Shown piece after piece: positions 17,321 through 26,238 of a DNA stretch of 64,000 nt (position 1 is its first letter; every line of letters starts with the position of its first letter). Position numbers and translations under genes: made by a program. The DNA is taken from NCBI RefSeq assembly GCF_022419185.1, contig NZ_JAJOZK010000006.1, positions 62,001 through 126,000 of the forward strand. The letters are read 5' to 3'. The stretch comes from Thermomonas flagellata (lineage in GTDB: Bacteria; Pseudomonadota; Gammaproteobacteria; Xanthomonadales; Xanthomonadaceae). A model generated the notes under the pieces. It made no database searches, was not told the origin of the DNA, and was given only the letters and a program-made list of their open reading frames with translations.

Positions 17321-18436
17321 TCAGATGCCGGGCTGCACGGTGTTGTCGCGCACGAACGGGAAGGCGACCACCCGCACCGGGACCTCGCGCCCGCGGATGT
17401 CCACCCGCACCGCGCCCGGCTCGCCGGCCGGGATGCGCGCGAACGCGATCGCCTTGCCGATGGTCGGGGAGAACGTGCCGGACAGCACCTCGCCCTCGCC
17501 CTGCGCGGTGAGCACCCGCTGGCCATGGCGCAGCACGCCCTTCTCGTCCATCACCAGGCCGACCAACTGGCGCGGCACGCCGGCCGCGCGCTGCGCCTCC
17601 AGCGCGCTGCGGCCGATGAAGTCGCGCGGCGCGCCGTCGGCGCCGGCATCCAGCGCGACCGTCCAGCCCAGCGCCGCCTCGTACGGGGTGGTCGTCTCGT
17701 CCATGTCCTGGCCGTAGAGGTTCATCCCGGCCTCCAGGCGCAGGGTGTCGCGCGCGCCGAGCCCGGCCGGGGCCACCCCCGCCGCCAGCAGCGCGTCCCA
17801 GAAGGCGACGACCCGCGCGCCGGGCACGATCACCTCGAACCCGTCCTCGCCGGTGTAGCCGGTGCGCGCAACGAACACCTCGGTGCCGTCCGCGGTGGTG
17901 GCCGTGCGCGCGGCGAAGCGGGCGAGCTTGGCCACCGCGGCCTGGTCCTGCGCGCGCAGCAGGGCGATCACCTTGTCACGCGCCTGCGGCCCCTGCACCG
18001 CGACCATCGCCAGGTCCGGGCGCGCGCGCACCTCGACCGCGAACGGCGCGGCCTGCGCGGTGATCCAGGCCAGGTCCTTGTCGCGGGTGGCGGCGTTCAC
18101 CACCAGCCGGAACCAGTCCTCCGCCAGGAAGTACACGATCAAATCGTCGATCACCCCGCCCTCGGGGTTGAGCATGGTCGTGTACAGCGCCTTGCCGGGC
18201 TTGGCGAGCTTGTCCACCGAATTGGCGAGCAGGCGGCGCAGGAACGGCCGGGTGCCGGCGCCGTGCAGGTCGACCACGGTCATGTGGCTGACGTCGAACA
18301 TGCCGGCGTCGCGGCGCACGCGGTGGTGTTCGTCCACCTGCGAGCCGTAGTGCAGCGGCATGTCCCAGCCGCCGAAATCGACCATGCGCGCGCCGAGGGC
18401 GCGGTGGCGCTCGTGGAGGGGGGTCGTGCGGCTCAT
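17321..18436 (-). CDS. gcvT: Aminomethyltransferase (glycine cleavage T protein)
   Basis: 371 residues. It transfers the methylene group from the H-protein lipoyl arm to tetrahydrofolate, releasing ammonia. Motifs include [20 protein letters not shown] at the N-terminus, the folate-site segment [32 protein letters not shown], and the C-terminal barrel domain ending DNTVQPGI. The start is ATG 18436 with AGGAT upstream. A GATAAT -10-like element about 30 nt upstream leaves only a ~20-nt leader, too short for a glycine riboswitch. gcvH follows. Confidence 0.97.
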   Translation of the reverse strand: MSRTTPLHERHRALGARMVDFGGWDMPLHYGSQVDEHHRVRRDAGMFDVSHMTVVDLHGAGTRPFLRRLLANSVDKLAKPGKALYTTMLNPEGGVIDDLIVYFLAEDWFRLVVNAATRDKDLAWITAQAAPFAVEVRARPDLAMVAVQGPQARDKVIALLRAQDQAAVAKLARFAARTATTADGTEVFVARTGYTGEDGFEVIVPGARVVAFWDALLAAGVAPAGLGARDTLRLEAGMNLYGQDMDETTTPYEAALGWTVALDAGADGAPRDFIGRSALEAQRAAGVPRQLVGLVMDEKGVLRHGQRVLTAQGEGEVLSGTFSPTIGKAIAFARIPAGEPGAVRVDIRGREVPVRVVAFPFVRDNTVQPGI

Positions 18437-18491
18437 GCGGGATCCTGCGCTGGGAAAGCGGCGATTATCCCAGAGCCGCCGGCCGCGGGCG

Positions 18492-18935
18492 TCACTCCAC
18501 CGGCGCGAGCGGCGCGACGGTGAGGGTCATGGCGTCGGCCGCGACCACCCGCACCGCAGTGCCGGCCGGCAGGTCGGGACCGGTCACGTCCCAGTAGGCG
18601 TCCGCGATCTGCACCCGCCCGCGGCCCTGCACGATCGCCTGCTCGAGCGTGACCACCCGCCCGACCAGCGCCGCGCTGCGGCGGTTGAGGGTCGGCGCAT
18701 CCGCGCGCCGGGCGCGGTCGCGGAACCAGCGCCGGTACGCGAGCACCGCGAGGAAGCCGAGCACCACGAACGCCGCGGCCTGCACCAGCAGCGGCAGGCC
18801 GGGCAGCAGCAGCACCAGCAGGCAGACCGCGGCCGCCGCCAACCCGAGCCAGAGCATGAACGCGCCCGGCGCCAGCGCCTCGGCCGCGAACAGCAGCAGC
18901 GCCAGCGCCGCCCAGGCGAACACGTCCCAGCGCAC
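18492..18935 (-). CDS. NfeD-family membrane protein
   Basis: 147 residues from a GTG start at 18935. Two or three membrane segments (about residues 5-68) precede a C-terminal OB-fold domain (~85-147, [20 protein letters not shown]). Short NfeD proteins pair with SPFH/stomatin proteins to organise membrane microdomains or act in membrane-protein quality control. The start lies 3 nt after the stop of the SPFH gene, so the pair is translationally coupled. Confidence 0.88.
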   Translation of the reverse strand: MRWDVFAWAALALLLFAAEALAPGAFMLWLGLAAAAVCLLVLLLPGLPLLVQAAAFVVLGFLAVLAYRRWFRDRARRADAPTLNRRSAALVGRVVTLEQAIVQGRGRVQIADAYWDVTGPDLPAGTAVRVVAADAMTLTVAPLAPVE

Positions 18936-18938
18936 GGC

Positions 18939-19892
18939 TCAGGCCCGTTCGGCCGGGGCGCGGCGCGCGCCGCCGGCGTCCGCCGCCGGCTGCAGCGCCT
19001 CGCGCGCCAGCCCGGCGATCCCGGCCAGCGACCCGAGCACGCCGCTGGACTCCATCGGCAGCAGCACGAACTTCTGGTTGGGCGCCTCCGCCAGCGACTT
19101 GAACGCCTCGATGTACTTCTGGGCGACGAAGTAGTTGATCGCCTGCACGTCGCCCTTGGCGATCGCCTCGGACACGGCCTGGGTCGCGCGCGCCTCCGCC
19201 TCGGCCAGCCGCTCGCGCGCCTCGGCGTGGCGGAACGCGGCCTCGCGCTCGCCCTCCGCCTCCAGGATCTTCGACTGCTTCTCGCCCTCGGCGCGCAGGA
19301 TCGCGGCCTGGCGCAGGCCCTCGGCCTCCAGGATGTTGGCGCGCTTCTCGCGCTCGGCCTTCATCTGGCGCGCCATCGAATCCACCAGGTCGCGCGGCGG
19401 CTGGATGTCCTTCAGCTCGATCCGGTTGACCTTGACCCCCCAGGGGTGGGTCGCCTCGTCCACCGCGCGCAGCACCTTGGCGTTGATCTCGTCGCGCTTG
19501 GACAGCGACTCGTCGAGGTCCATCGAGCCGATCGCGGTGCGGATGTTGGTCATCACCAGGTTGAGGATGGCCACGTCCAGCTGCGCCACCTCGTAGGCGG
19601 CCTTGGCCGCGTCCAGCACCTGGAAGTAGACCACCCCGTCCACCTTCACCACCGCGTTGTCCTTGGTGATGACGTCCTGGCTGGGCACGTCCATCACCTG
19701 CTCCATCATGTTGATCTTGCGGCCGATGCCCTGGTACAGCGGGACCAGGAAATGCAGCCCGGGATCGAGGGTGTGGGTGTACTTGCCGAAGCGCTCGACC
19801 GTCCACTCATAGCCCTGCGGCACGGTGCGCACCGCCTTGGCCAGCAGCACCACGCCGGCGAACAGCAGGATCAGGGTCAACGCGAAGCCCAT
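18939..19892 (-). CDS. SPFH/Band 7 (stomatin-like) membrane protein
   Basis: 317 residues from ATG 19892, preceded by GGGGAGGAG. One N-terminal membrane segment (residues ~2-20) is followed by the SPFH domain (TVPQGYEWTVERFGKYTHTL; VPSQDVITKDNAVVKVDGVV) and a long Ala/Glu-rich coiled coil (~185-260, rich in EAEG and EARE). This is the QmcA/stomatin branch that multimerises in membranes and partners with NfeD. The open frame continues upstream into another gene, but the family N-terminus fixes the start. A TATACT -10 box lies about 28 nt upstream. Confidence 0.93.
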   Translation of the reverse strand: MGFALTLILLFAGVVLLAKAVRTVPQGYEWTVERFGKYTHTLDPGLHFLVPLYQGIGRKINMMEQVMDVPSQDVITKDNAVVKVDGVVYFQVLDAAKAAYEVAQLDVAILNLVMTNIRTAIGSMDLDESLSKRDEINAKVLRAVDEATHPWGVKVNRIELKDIQPPRDLVDSMARQMKAEREKRANILEAEGLRQAAILRAEGEKQSKILEAEGEREAAFRHAEARERLAEAEARATQAVSEAIAKGDVQAINYFVAQKYIEAFKSLAEAPNQKFVLLPMESSGVLGSLAGIAGLAREALQPAADAGGARRAPAERA

Positions 19893-19919
19893 GGCAGTCT
19901 CCTCCCCGGTGAGGCCGCC

Positions 19920-19925
19920 AGTATA
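19920..19925 (-). promoter_or_regulatory. -10 box of the SPFH-nfeD operon
   Basis: TATACT on the minus strand, 28 nt before the SPFH gene start, in the 77-bp gap after the DUF6607 gene. The -35 region is weak. Confidence 0.4.
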
Positions 19926-19969
19926 GGCAGCGCGGCGGCGCTGGTGCCGACGCGCCGCGCCCCCGGCCC

Positions 19970-20953
19970 TCAGCGCGCGGGCGGCGATGCGGGCGGCGCC
20001 GGCTCCACCCACTGCGCGAACACCGCATCGATGGCGGCCGGCGTTGGCGGATTGCCGGCCTGTGCCTGCGCCGCCTGCGCGAACAGGGCCTCGATCAGGG
20101 GCATGCCGTCGACCCCGGCCCTCACGTGCACGCCCGGCGGCTGCGCCAGCCCGCGCGCCCAGCGTGCGCGCACCTGCGCCCAGTAGCCCGCGGTCGCCTC
20201 CCAGTAGGCGCGCGCCGGCGCGAAGTCCACGCCCTGCACCCGCCGGTAGTCGTTGAAGCCGACCTCGCGCACGAGCGGGTGGCGACCGCCCTCCTTGCCT
20301 GGCGCGAGCTTGGTGCTGAACTGCTCGTGGGTCCAGCCGCCCGGCACGATGGTGTGGCGGTGGACGCTCTCCAGCACGTCGTAGTCGTGGCGCTTGGTGT
20401 ATTCGCGCCGCGGCAGCGGCCGCCAGACCGGATCGCTGGTCCAGGTCGAAACCCCGTCGGCATGCGTCCAGCGGCCGGTTCCGCAGTAGCGCGGCGCGTC
20501 GTCCACCTCGTACACGCACTGGGTCCAGGCGCCGGCGGTGACCGCGGCCGGCAAGGCGCGCACGCGCCAGGTCTCATCGCCCACGTACTCGAAGCGCGAG
20601 GCCGCCTGCCACGTCCAGTCCTGGCGCCAGTGCTTGGTCACCCGCCCGCTGCGCGGATCCAGCAGCAGATGCTGCAGCACGATCCGGCCGGGCCGGTCCT
20701 CGACCACCGTGACCCATTCGCTGCCGCGCGAATGCTGGGCCGGAGCGCGGGTATACCCGGGCTGCAGCAGTGCGGTCTCCTCGAACGCGAAATCGACCGC
20801 GTACTCGCCCTGCATGGCCAGGATGGCGCGGCGGTCGGCCTCCGGCGGCGCATCGGCGAAGGCGACGGGCGGCTGCGCACAGGCCGCAGGCCACACGAGG
20901 GCGGCAAACAGGACGGGCAGGATCCGGGCGGGCAGGCGCTCAGAGGAAGGCAT
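19970..20953 (-). CDS. DUF6607-family secreted protein of a haemin-type locus
   Basis: 327 residues with a signal peptide (PARILPVLFAALVWPAACAQ, cleavage near residue 28). The body contains conserved-looking acidic and aromatic segments (CVYEVDDAPRYCGTGRWTHA; REYTKRHDYDVLESVHRHTI), which I associate with the DUF6607 family found beside haemin-uptake genes in xanthomonads. Biochemical function is unknown; the protein is probably periplasmic. ATG 20953 was chosen; GTG 20956, two residues earlier, is equally possible given the AGGAG site. Its start overlaps the 3' end of the haemin transport gene by 14 nt, so they form one operon. Confidence 0.72.
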   Translation of the reverse strand: MPSSERLPARILPVLFAALVWPAACAQPPVAFADAPPEADRRAILAMQGEYAVDFAFEETALLQPGYTRAPAQHSRGSEWVTVVEDRPGRIVLQHLLLDPRSGRVTKHWRQDWTWQAASRFEYVGDETWRVRALPAAVTAGAWTQCVYEVDDAPRYCGTGRWTHADGVSTWTSDPVWRPLPRREYTKRHDYDVLESVHRHTIVPGGWTHEQFSTKLAPGKEGGRHPLVREVGFNDYRRVQGVDFAPARAYWEATAGYWAQVRARWARGLAQPPGVHVRAGVDGMPLIEALFAQAAQAQAGNPPTPAAIDAVFAQWVEPAPPASPPAR

Positions 20954-21617
20954 CACGGCAGGCTCCTGGAGGGGGTGAGGGAGGGGGGGCATCGCCGGGC
21001 AATGCCGATGGGAATGCGGGGGCAGCCTGTGGCGGCGACAGCCCCTCGCGGATGCCTTCGCCACGCAGCAGGCGCTGCGCGACCTGCAGGCCGAGCGCGG
21101 ACAGCGGCGGCTGGCTCGCGGCCAGCAGCGTCCCGCCGCCGATATCCCGGCGCACATGGAAACGCAGCACCGAGGCGCGCCAGCGCGGCCCGCGCAGTTG
21201 CACGCGCAGTCGCCGCCACAGGCGCTCGCGCACGCCCTCGCCGGCAGCACGCGGCGCGGCCGGCGCCAGCCCCGCCGCGAGCTCGTCCCAGGCGAGGAAA
21301 TCGGTGTCCGGCAGCAGGCACAGGCGCCAGCAGCAGGCCCCGCGCGCATCGTGGAATTCGAGCGATTCGCGCAGGCCGTCGCTGTCCAGCTCGCAGCGGC
21401 ATTCGGCGCGCACGGCCTGGCGCCAGCCGTCGAGATCCCCGCCGGCTTCCCGCCGCGACAGGCACAGCAGCGCGCCGAGCGCGGCCAGTTGCGCCGGATG
21501 CGGCATCGGTGCGCATGCCGGCACCGCCTGTGCGCGACCGGCGGCGGCGCGCCCGCGGTCGGGGAGCGCGGCGGCGGCCGCGTGCGGCGGGATCAGGAGC
21601 GGGACAGGCAGGCGCAT
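20940..21617 (-). CDS. Haemin transport-like protein
   Basis: 225 residues from ATG 21617 (GGAG about ten bases upstream). Conserved-looking segments are AVRAECRCELDSDGLRESLE, CCWRLCLLPDTDFLAWDEL and ASQPPLSALGLQVAQRLL, resembling the small 'haemin transport protein' encoded after hemP in Xanthomonas and Stenotrophomonas. The N-terminal 40 and C-terminal 25 residues are low-complexity. No signal peptide is clear. Its place between hemP and the DUF6607 gene, with a Fur box upstream of hemP, supports a role in iron or haem uptake. The reading is less secure than for its neighbours because high GC makes long false frames common. Confidence 0.62.
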   Translation of the reverse strand: MRLPVPLLIPPHAAAAALPDRGRAAAGRAQAVPACAPMPHPAQLAALGALLCLSRREAGGDLDGWRQAVRAECRCELDSDGLRESLEFHDARGACCWRLCLLPDTDFLAWDELAAGLAPAAPRAAGEGVRERLWRRLRVQLRGPRWRASVLRFHVRRDIGGGTLLAASQPPLSALGLQVAQRLLRGEGIREGLSPPQAAPAFPSALPGDAPPPSPPPGACRDAFL

Positions 21618-21726
21618 GCAGCAGGCTCCGGTCGGGCGGAGGGCTGCGCGCTGGCGCCCGGCGCGGCGCTGGCTGGCATACCGCGGCGGCGGCCGCGGCG
21701 CTGGGATCGGGCAGTGGGCTTACGGC

Positions 21727-21918
21727 TTACTTGGTGAGGATCAGCTTGCCGTTGCGGGTATGGCACAGGCGGTAGGTCTGGCCGGCATGCCGGATCCAGA
21801 CCTGGCGCTGCCCCTGCAGCAGGCGGTCGCTGTCGAGCACCGGCGGCGTGCCCGGCGGCAGGGGCGCGACCACGGGGGACGCGGGCGTGGCGGGCGTCGG
21901 ACGGACATCGAGGGGCAT
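21727..21918 (-). CDS. hemP: Haemin uptake protein HemP
   Basis: 63 residues. The C-terminal half (DSDRLLQGQRQVWIRHAGQT, then YRLCHTRNGKLILTK) is the diagnostic HemP/HmuP pattern; the first 30 residues are a Pro-rich extension. HemP proteins are small factors needed for expression or function of haem receptors in several proteobacteria. The start is ATG 21918 with AAGGAG seven bases upstream; a GTG one codon earlier is possible. A Fur-box-like sequence lies about 30 nt upstream. No haem receptor gene follows, unlike the usual arrangement. Confidence 0.88.
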   Translation of the reverse strand: MPLDVRPTPATPASPVVAPLPPGTPPVLDSDRLLQGQRQVWIRHAGQTYRLCHTRNGKLILTK

Positions 21919-21946
21919 CACGAGGCTCCTTCGGGGGACCCGAAGG

Positions 21947-21963
21947 AAATGATAATGATTCGC
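21947..21963. promoter_or_regulatory. Fur box before hemP
   Basis: AATGATAATGATTCGCG on the plus strand matches the first half of the Fur consensus (GATAATGATAATCATTATC) almost exactly. It lies about 30 nt upstream of the hemP start, within the 54-bp gap to the aldo/keto reductase gene, where Fe-Fur would repress the operon. Confidence 0.72.
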
Positions 21964-21972
21964 GTTACGTAG

Positions 21973-22953
21973 TCAAGCGCCCTCGCCCGACAGCGGCGCG
22001 AAGCAGGCCTCGACCCGCTCCCAGGCCGCCTCGTCGAGCTGCGCATGCACCTGCAGCGCGTGCAGGTTCTGTGCCAGCTGCTCGGGGGTGGACGCGCCCA
22101 GCAGCACACTGGAGACATGCGGATTGCGCAGGCACCAGGCGATCGCCAGCGGCGCCGGCGCCACCCCGAGCTCGCCGGCAACCGCCGCGAAGCGCTGCAG
22201 CGCCTGCCGGCGCGCCGCGTCCAGGTTGCGCTGCAGCCAGGTGTAGCCCTCGCGCCCGAGCCGGCTGTCGGCGGGGACTCCGGCGTTGTACTTGCCGGTC
22301 AGCAGGCCCGAGGCCAGCGGCGAGAAGATCGTGGTCCCAAGCCCGTACTGCGCGTACAGCGGCGCGTACTCGGCCTCCACCCGCCGCCGCTCGAGCAGGT
22401 TGTACTGCGGCTGCTCCGCGACCGGCGCCTGCAGCCCGTGCGCGCGCGCCAGCGCGCAGGCCTCGGCGATGCGTTCGGCCGGCCACTCGGAGGTGCCCCA
22501 GTAGAGCACCTTGCCCTGGCGCACCAGCAGGTCCATGGTGGTGACGATCTCCTCGACCGGCACCTCCGGGTCCGGGCGGTGGCAGAAGTACAGGTCGAGG
22601 TAGTCCACCCGCAGCCGCCGCAGTGCGGCGTCGCAGGCATCGCGCAGGTGCTTGCGCGACAGCCCGCGCTGGGTCGGGCGCGGGGCATCGACCGCACCGA
22701 AGTAGGCCTTGCTGGACACGCACCAGCCGTCGCGCGGCAGGCGCAGGTCCGCCAGCACGTCGCCCATCACCCGCTCGCCCTCGCCGTTGGCGTAGGTCTC
22801 CGCGTTGTCGAAGAAGTTGATGCCGTGGTCCCAGGCCATCGCCACCAGTTCGCGCGCGACCCCGCGACCGACGTGCACCCCGAAGGTGGCCCAGGCCCCG
22901 AACGACAGCACCGACAGCGGCAGGCCGGACGCCCCGAGGCGGCGGTAGAGCAT
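21973..22953 (-). CDS. Aldo/keto reductase (Kv-beta/YghZ-like)
   Basis: 326 residues, a TIM-barrel NAD(P)H-dependent carbonyl reductase. The catalytic tetrad is visible: Asp and Tyr in DNAETYANGEGE, Lys in VSSKAYFG, and His in FCHRPDPEVP. The C-terminal segment VLLGASTPEQLAQNLHAL is typical of the voltage-gated potassium channel beta-subunit/YghZ group. Substrates of this group include methylglyoxal and other aldehydes. The gene starts at ATG 22953, 62 nt after the ABC permease stop, and ends 54 nt before hemP. It could be read through from the peptide-export operon, but nothing in its sequence links it to that system. Confidence 0.93.
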   Translation of the reverse strand: MLYRRLGASGLPLSVLSFGAWATFGVHVGRGVARELVAMAWDHGINFFDNAETYANGEGERVMGDVLADLRLPRDGWCVSSKAYFGAVDAPRPTQRGLSRKHLRDACDAALRRLRVDYLDLYFCHRPDPEVPVEEIVTTMDLLVRQGKVLYWGTSEWPAERIAEACALARAHGLQAPVAEQPQYNLLERRRVEAEYAPLYAQYGLGTTIFSPLASGLLTGKYNAGVPADSRLGREGYTWLQRNLDAARRQALQRFAAVAGELGVAPAPLAIAWCLRNPHVSSVLLGASTPEQLAQNLHALQVHAQLDEAAWERVEACFAPLSGEGA

Positions 22954-23015
22954 GCTGGACTCCTTGCATACGTGTGATCGGGACCAACGCGCATTCTAGG
23001 CGGGTGGCCGTTGGT

Positions 23016-25553
23016 TCAGCGTGCATCCCGCAGCAGCACGCCAGGTGCCCGCACGACCGCGGCGCGCACCAGCAGGTGCACCATCCCCGCGGAGAGCAGG
23101 GCGAGTGCGCAGGCGGCGAGCGTCACCCGCAGCACGCTGCCGCCATCGAGCATGCCCAGCGCGAATCCGGCCGCCACGGCGAGCGACAGGCCCAATCCAG
23201 ACCAGAGGGTGGCGCGCAGCAGGTGCAGCGTCTCCTGCCGCCCCAAGGGCACCGGATCGGCACCGACGGCCAGGTGGACCGCCAGCATCGGCAGGCGGGC
23301 CTGCAGCGCGATCCGCGCCAGTGCCAGCACCGCCAGCAGGAACTGCAGCCCGATCAGCAGTGCTAGAAGCAGGCTGCCGAGCGAGGCGAGAATGGCCTGA
23401 TGCAGGCGTCGCCGCACCAGATCGGACAGCGCATCCAAGCGCCAGGCCTGTGGCCGCAATGGCAGCGCGGCGATCGTGCGGGCGATCGCAGGCGCCGAGC
23501 GCGCGGCGGCGGCCGTCGGGTTCGCGCGCAGCAGCCAATACAGGGTGCGCGGCCGCCCTGCCTCCAGGGTCGGCAGTTCGCGCAGGGGCAGGAAGGCGAC
23601 AGCGGTCGAGGCCAGCGGCTCGCGGGCGTCCGCCCGCATGCGCGCGATCTCGACGACGCCGGCAACGGCGCGATGGTTGTGCCACCCGCGCACGCCGGCC
23701 GCCGCCACCGGGCCGGGGACACGCTGGCCCGTCACCCAGGCGCGCCCGGGGAACAGCACCGCGGCGGCTTCGCGATCGAGCAAGGCTTCGCTGCCTGCGA
23801 TGGCGTCCAGCCCATGTCCCTGCAGCCGCCGGAACCGCAGCAGCTGCAGGAAGGCCGGCTCGGCATAGCCGATGCTCAGCGTGTAATCGACATGCTGGCT
23901 GCGCGCGGCCGCATCGCCGCGGATGCGCAGGACATAGTCGCCGCCCTCGCCCGTCCGCCCACCGACCAGTTCACTCGCCTCGGCATAGGCGGGCCCGGCG
24001 TAATGCACGACGTCCACCGTGGCAAGGTCGAGCGGCGCGAGGCTGCCGACACCCAAACGATGCAGCCCCGGCAGGCGCGCGAGGCCCGCCGACAGACGAT
24101 CGGCGGAGTCGAGCACGGCCGCCGCCGGCAGGCCGGGCGGGAATTGCACCTGCAGCTGCAGCAAGTCCGCCGGACGAAGCTGGCGCGCCGCCTGCCAATC
24201 CGCCCATGCCCGCAGCGCGAAGGGCACGGCCCAGGCCAGGGCGATCGCCGCGAGCACGTACAGCAAGCCCTGCAAGGCCTGCAGGAACCGGTTGCGCCAA
24301 CCCGCCAGCCCGCTGCCGCGCGCATTGCGCCACAGTCCGGCGTCACCGCCACCGATCCGGACCGAGGCCCGGGCCGCCCCGCCCATGACCCACAGGGACA
24401 TCACCGACAGCCACGATGCCGCGGCCAACGCGACGAACGCGGTTCCGATCCGCATGGCCGCCGGCAGCCATCCGCCCTGCGCCAGCAAGGCCAGGAGCGC
24501 GAGGACGGCCAGCAGCGAAACCGCCGCTACCAGGCCGGCGGCGATCCGCGCTTCACTGCGCGCGTAGGCGGTGACGTCGCGCGGCGGAACACCCACCGCC
24601 GCAAGCACGAACTGTTCGTGTCCATGCTGGCCGAACCGCGCGATGAGCAGCATCCACAGCACCAGCAGCTGCACCGCCCAGGCGAATGCCGCGACCATCG
24701 CCAGCACCAGCGCAGGCCGCACCAGGCCGGCGCGCACGAAGTCCACCAGCGGCTGCACCCGGACCTGCAGCGGACGCCCATCCACCTCGATGCCCAGGGC
24801 GGCCACCTGCCGCTGCAGGCGCGCGCGCAGGCGGGGCCGAGGCAGATCGCTGCGCGCCAGCAATACGGCCTCCACGCGTGCCTGCCGGGGCAGGCCGCCC
24901 AACGGATCGGTCCGGGTCTCGTAGCCGGCCACGGCGGACCCGCCCTGCTGCTGCAGCAGCGGCAAAGGCGCGAGCGCGTCCGCCGCGAGGACACCCGAGA
25001 CCCGCAGCGGCCGCCCTTCCATCTGCAGGAGGCAGTGGCTACCCATGGCCGCCGGACAACGGTCCCGCGCGAACGGCGCCGTCAGCACGACCTGGCCGCT
25101 GTCCGGCGCCGGCGGCGAACCGGTCTGCAACGGCGGGTGCAGCAGCGACCAGAAGCCCGGCGAGACCTGCAACCACATCTGCGGCTCGGCGCTGCGGCCA
25201 TCGGCGACCGGGCGCAACGTCCGCCGCACGAGTGCCAGGCGTACGCCGGCCGGCGGCAGGGCCTGCAGCCGCTGCAGGGCCGCGACCGATGCCTGCACCG
25301 GGGCAGACATGGAGGCGTCGTCCTGCGCATGCAGCCAGACCGCCCACAGCTGTCCGGCCTGCGGCCAGGCATGGACCTGCCAGTGCAGCATCAGCAGCCA
25401 GGCCAGCGCAAGCGCGAGCACCGCATTGCCGAGGCCGGCCAACAGCACGACCAACAGCGCCTGCCCCGGCGTGTGCATCCAGCGTCGCCAAGCGGTGCGG
25501 CGGCGATGCCGGCGCCATCCTGCGCGCCCGCGCGTTTCACGGGTCGCGGGCAT
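23016..25553 (-). CDS. Tandem-duplicated FtsX/MacB-like ABC permease of the peptide-export operon
   Basis: 845 residues from ATG 25553 ([12 protein letters not shown]), overlapping the end of the ATPase gene by 17 nt. Eight membrane segments are arranged as two repeats of one helix, a large extracytoplasmic domain and three helices: the first helix at ~30-55, then a ~210-residue periplasmic domain, three helices, a fifth helix (RFLQALQGLLYVLAAIALAW), a ~250-residue periplasmic domain and three final helices. Each half has the MacB/FtsX topology, so one chain may form a whole pseudo-dimer. MacB-type transporters move substrates from the periplasm through a TolC-type channel rather than across the inner membrane. 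The N-terminus is strongly basic, fitting cytoplasmic location. The ATPase is encoded separately, just upstream. Confidence 0.82.
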   Translation of the reverse strand: MPATRETRGRAGWRRHRRRTAWRRWMHTPGQALLVVLLAGLGNAVLALALAWLLMLHWQVHAWPQAGQLWAVWLHAQDDASMSAPVQASVAALQRLQALPPAGVRLALVRRTLRPVADGRSAEPQMWLQVSPGFWSLLHPPLQTGSPPAPDSGQVVLTAPFARDRCPAAMGSHCLLQMEGRPLRVSGVLAADALAPLPLLQQQGGSAVAGYETRTDPLGGLPRQARVEAVLLARSDLPRPRLRARLQRQVAALGIEVDGRPLQVRVQPLVDFVRAGLVRPALVLAMVAAFAWAVQLLVLWMLLIARFGQHGHEQFVLAAVGVPPRDVTAYARSEARIAAGLVAAVSLLAVLALLALLAQGGWLPAAMRIGTAFVALAAASWLSVMSLWVMGGAARASVRIGGGDAGLWRNARGSGLAGWRNRFLQALQGLLYVLAAIALAWAVPFALRAWADWQAARQLRPADLLQLQVQFPPGLPAAAVLDSADRLSAGLARLPGLHRLGVGSLAPLDLATVDVVHYAGPAYAEASELVGGRTGEGGDYVLRIRGDAAARSQHVDYTLSIGYAEPAFLQLLRFRRLQGHGLDAIAGSEALLDREAAAVLFPGRAWVTGQRVPGPVAAAGVRGWHNHRAVAGVVEIARMRADAREPLASTAVAFLPLRELPTLEAGRPRTLYWLLRANPTAAAARSAPAIARTIAALPLRPQAWRLDALSDLVRRRLHQAILASLGSLLLALLIGLQFLLAVLALARIALQARLPMLAVHLAVGADPVPLGRQETLHLLRATLWSGLGLSLAVAAGFALGMLDGGSVLRVTLAACALALLSAGMVHLLVRAAVVRAPGVLLRDAR

Positions 25554-26238
25554 CCAGGCGCCCATCGCGCATCCGCAGCTGCCGCTGCGCACGCGCGGCG
25601 CAGGCCGGATCGTGGGTGACCAGGCAGAGCGTCTGGCCGGCGGCATGCTGCGCGCTCAGCAGATCCAGCACCTGAGCGCTGCTGGCGCTGTCGAGATTGC
25701 CGGTCGGCTCGTCCACCAACAGCAGTGCCGGCCGGTTCGCCAGCCCGCGTGCGATCGCGACCCGCTGCTGCTGGCCACCGGACAGCTGCGCAGGCAGATG
25801 GTGCAGCCGGTGCCCGATCGCCAGCGCGTCGGCCAGCTCCTCGACCCGCTCGCGGACGGCGCCCTCGGCCATCCCGAGATAGCGCATCGGCAGTGCGATG
25901 TTGTCGTACACATCGAGGTCGGCCAGCAGGTGGAAATACTGGAACACCATGCCGATGGCCTGCAGCCGAAGCGCGGCGCGCGCACGTGCGTCCAGCCGGT
26001 GGCAGGGTTGCCCGCGCAACCAAATCTCGCCGGCATCCACCGGCTCCATCAGGCTGAGCACCGCCAGCAGGGTGGACTTGCCGGAGCCGGATGCCCCCAT
26101 GATCGAAACGAACTCGCCCTGGCGCAGCACCAGTTCCACATCGGCCAGGGCCTGGGTCAGCACCGTTTCCGTGCGGTAAGCCTTGGCCAGCCCCCGCGCC
26201 CGCAGCAGCACCGACGGGTCGTCCGCAGCGGCATTCAC
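25537..26238 (-). CDS. ABC transporter ATPase (MacB/LolD-like)
   Basis: 233 residues, typical for a stand-alone MacB/LolD-type ATPase. Complete motifs are Walker [10 protein letters not shown] (48-56), Q-loop [15 protein letters not shown] (~99-113), signature LSGGQQQR (152-159), Walker B LLLVDEP (172-178) and H-loop His209. It powers the permease encoded immediately downstream. Its ATG overlaps the stop of the HlyD-like gene (ATGA type), so the two are translationally coupled. Confidence 0.95.
   Translation of the reverse strand: MNAAADDPSVLLRARGLAKAYRTETVLTQALADVELVLRQGEFVSIMGASGSGKSTLLAVLSLMEPVDAGEIWLRGQPCHRLDARARAALRLQAIGMVFQYFHLLADLDVYDNIALPMRYLGMAEGAVRERVEELADALAIGHRLHHLPAQLSGGQQQRVAIARGLANRPALLLVDEPTGNLDSASSAQVLDLLSAQHAAGQTLCLVTHDPACAARAQRQLRMRDGRLDARDP

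Noticed and set aside
18437-18491. Possible glycine riboswitch before gcvT
   Set aside because: Only ~20 nt lie between the -10-like GATAAT and the start codon, and no tandem aptamer motif is seen.
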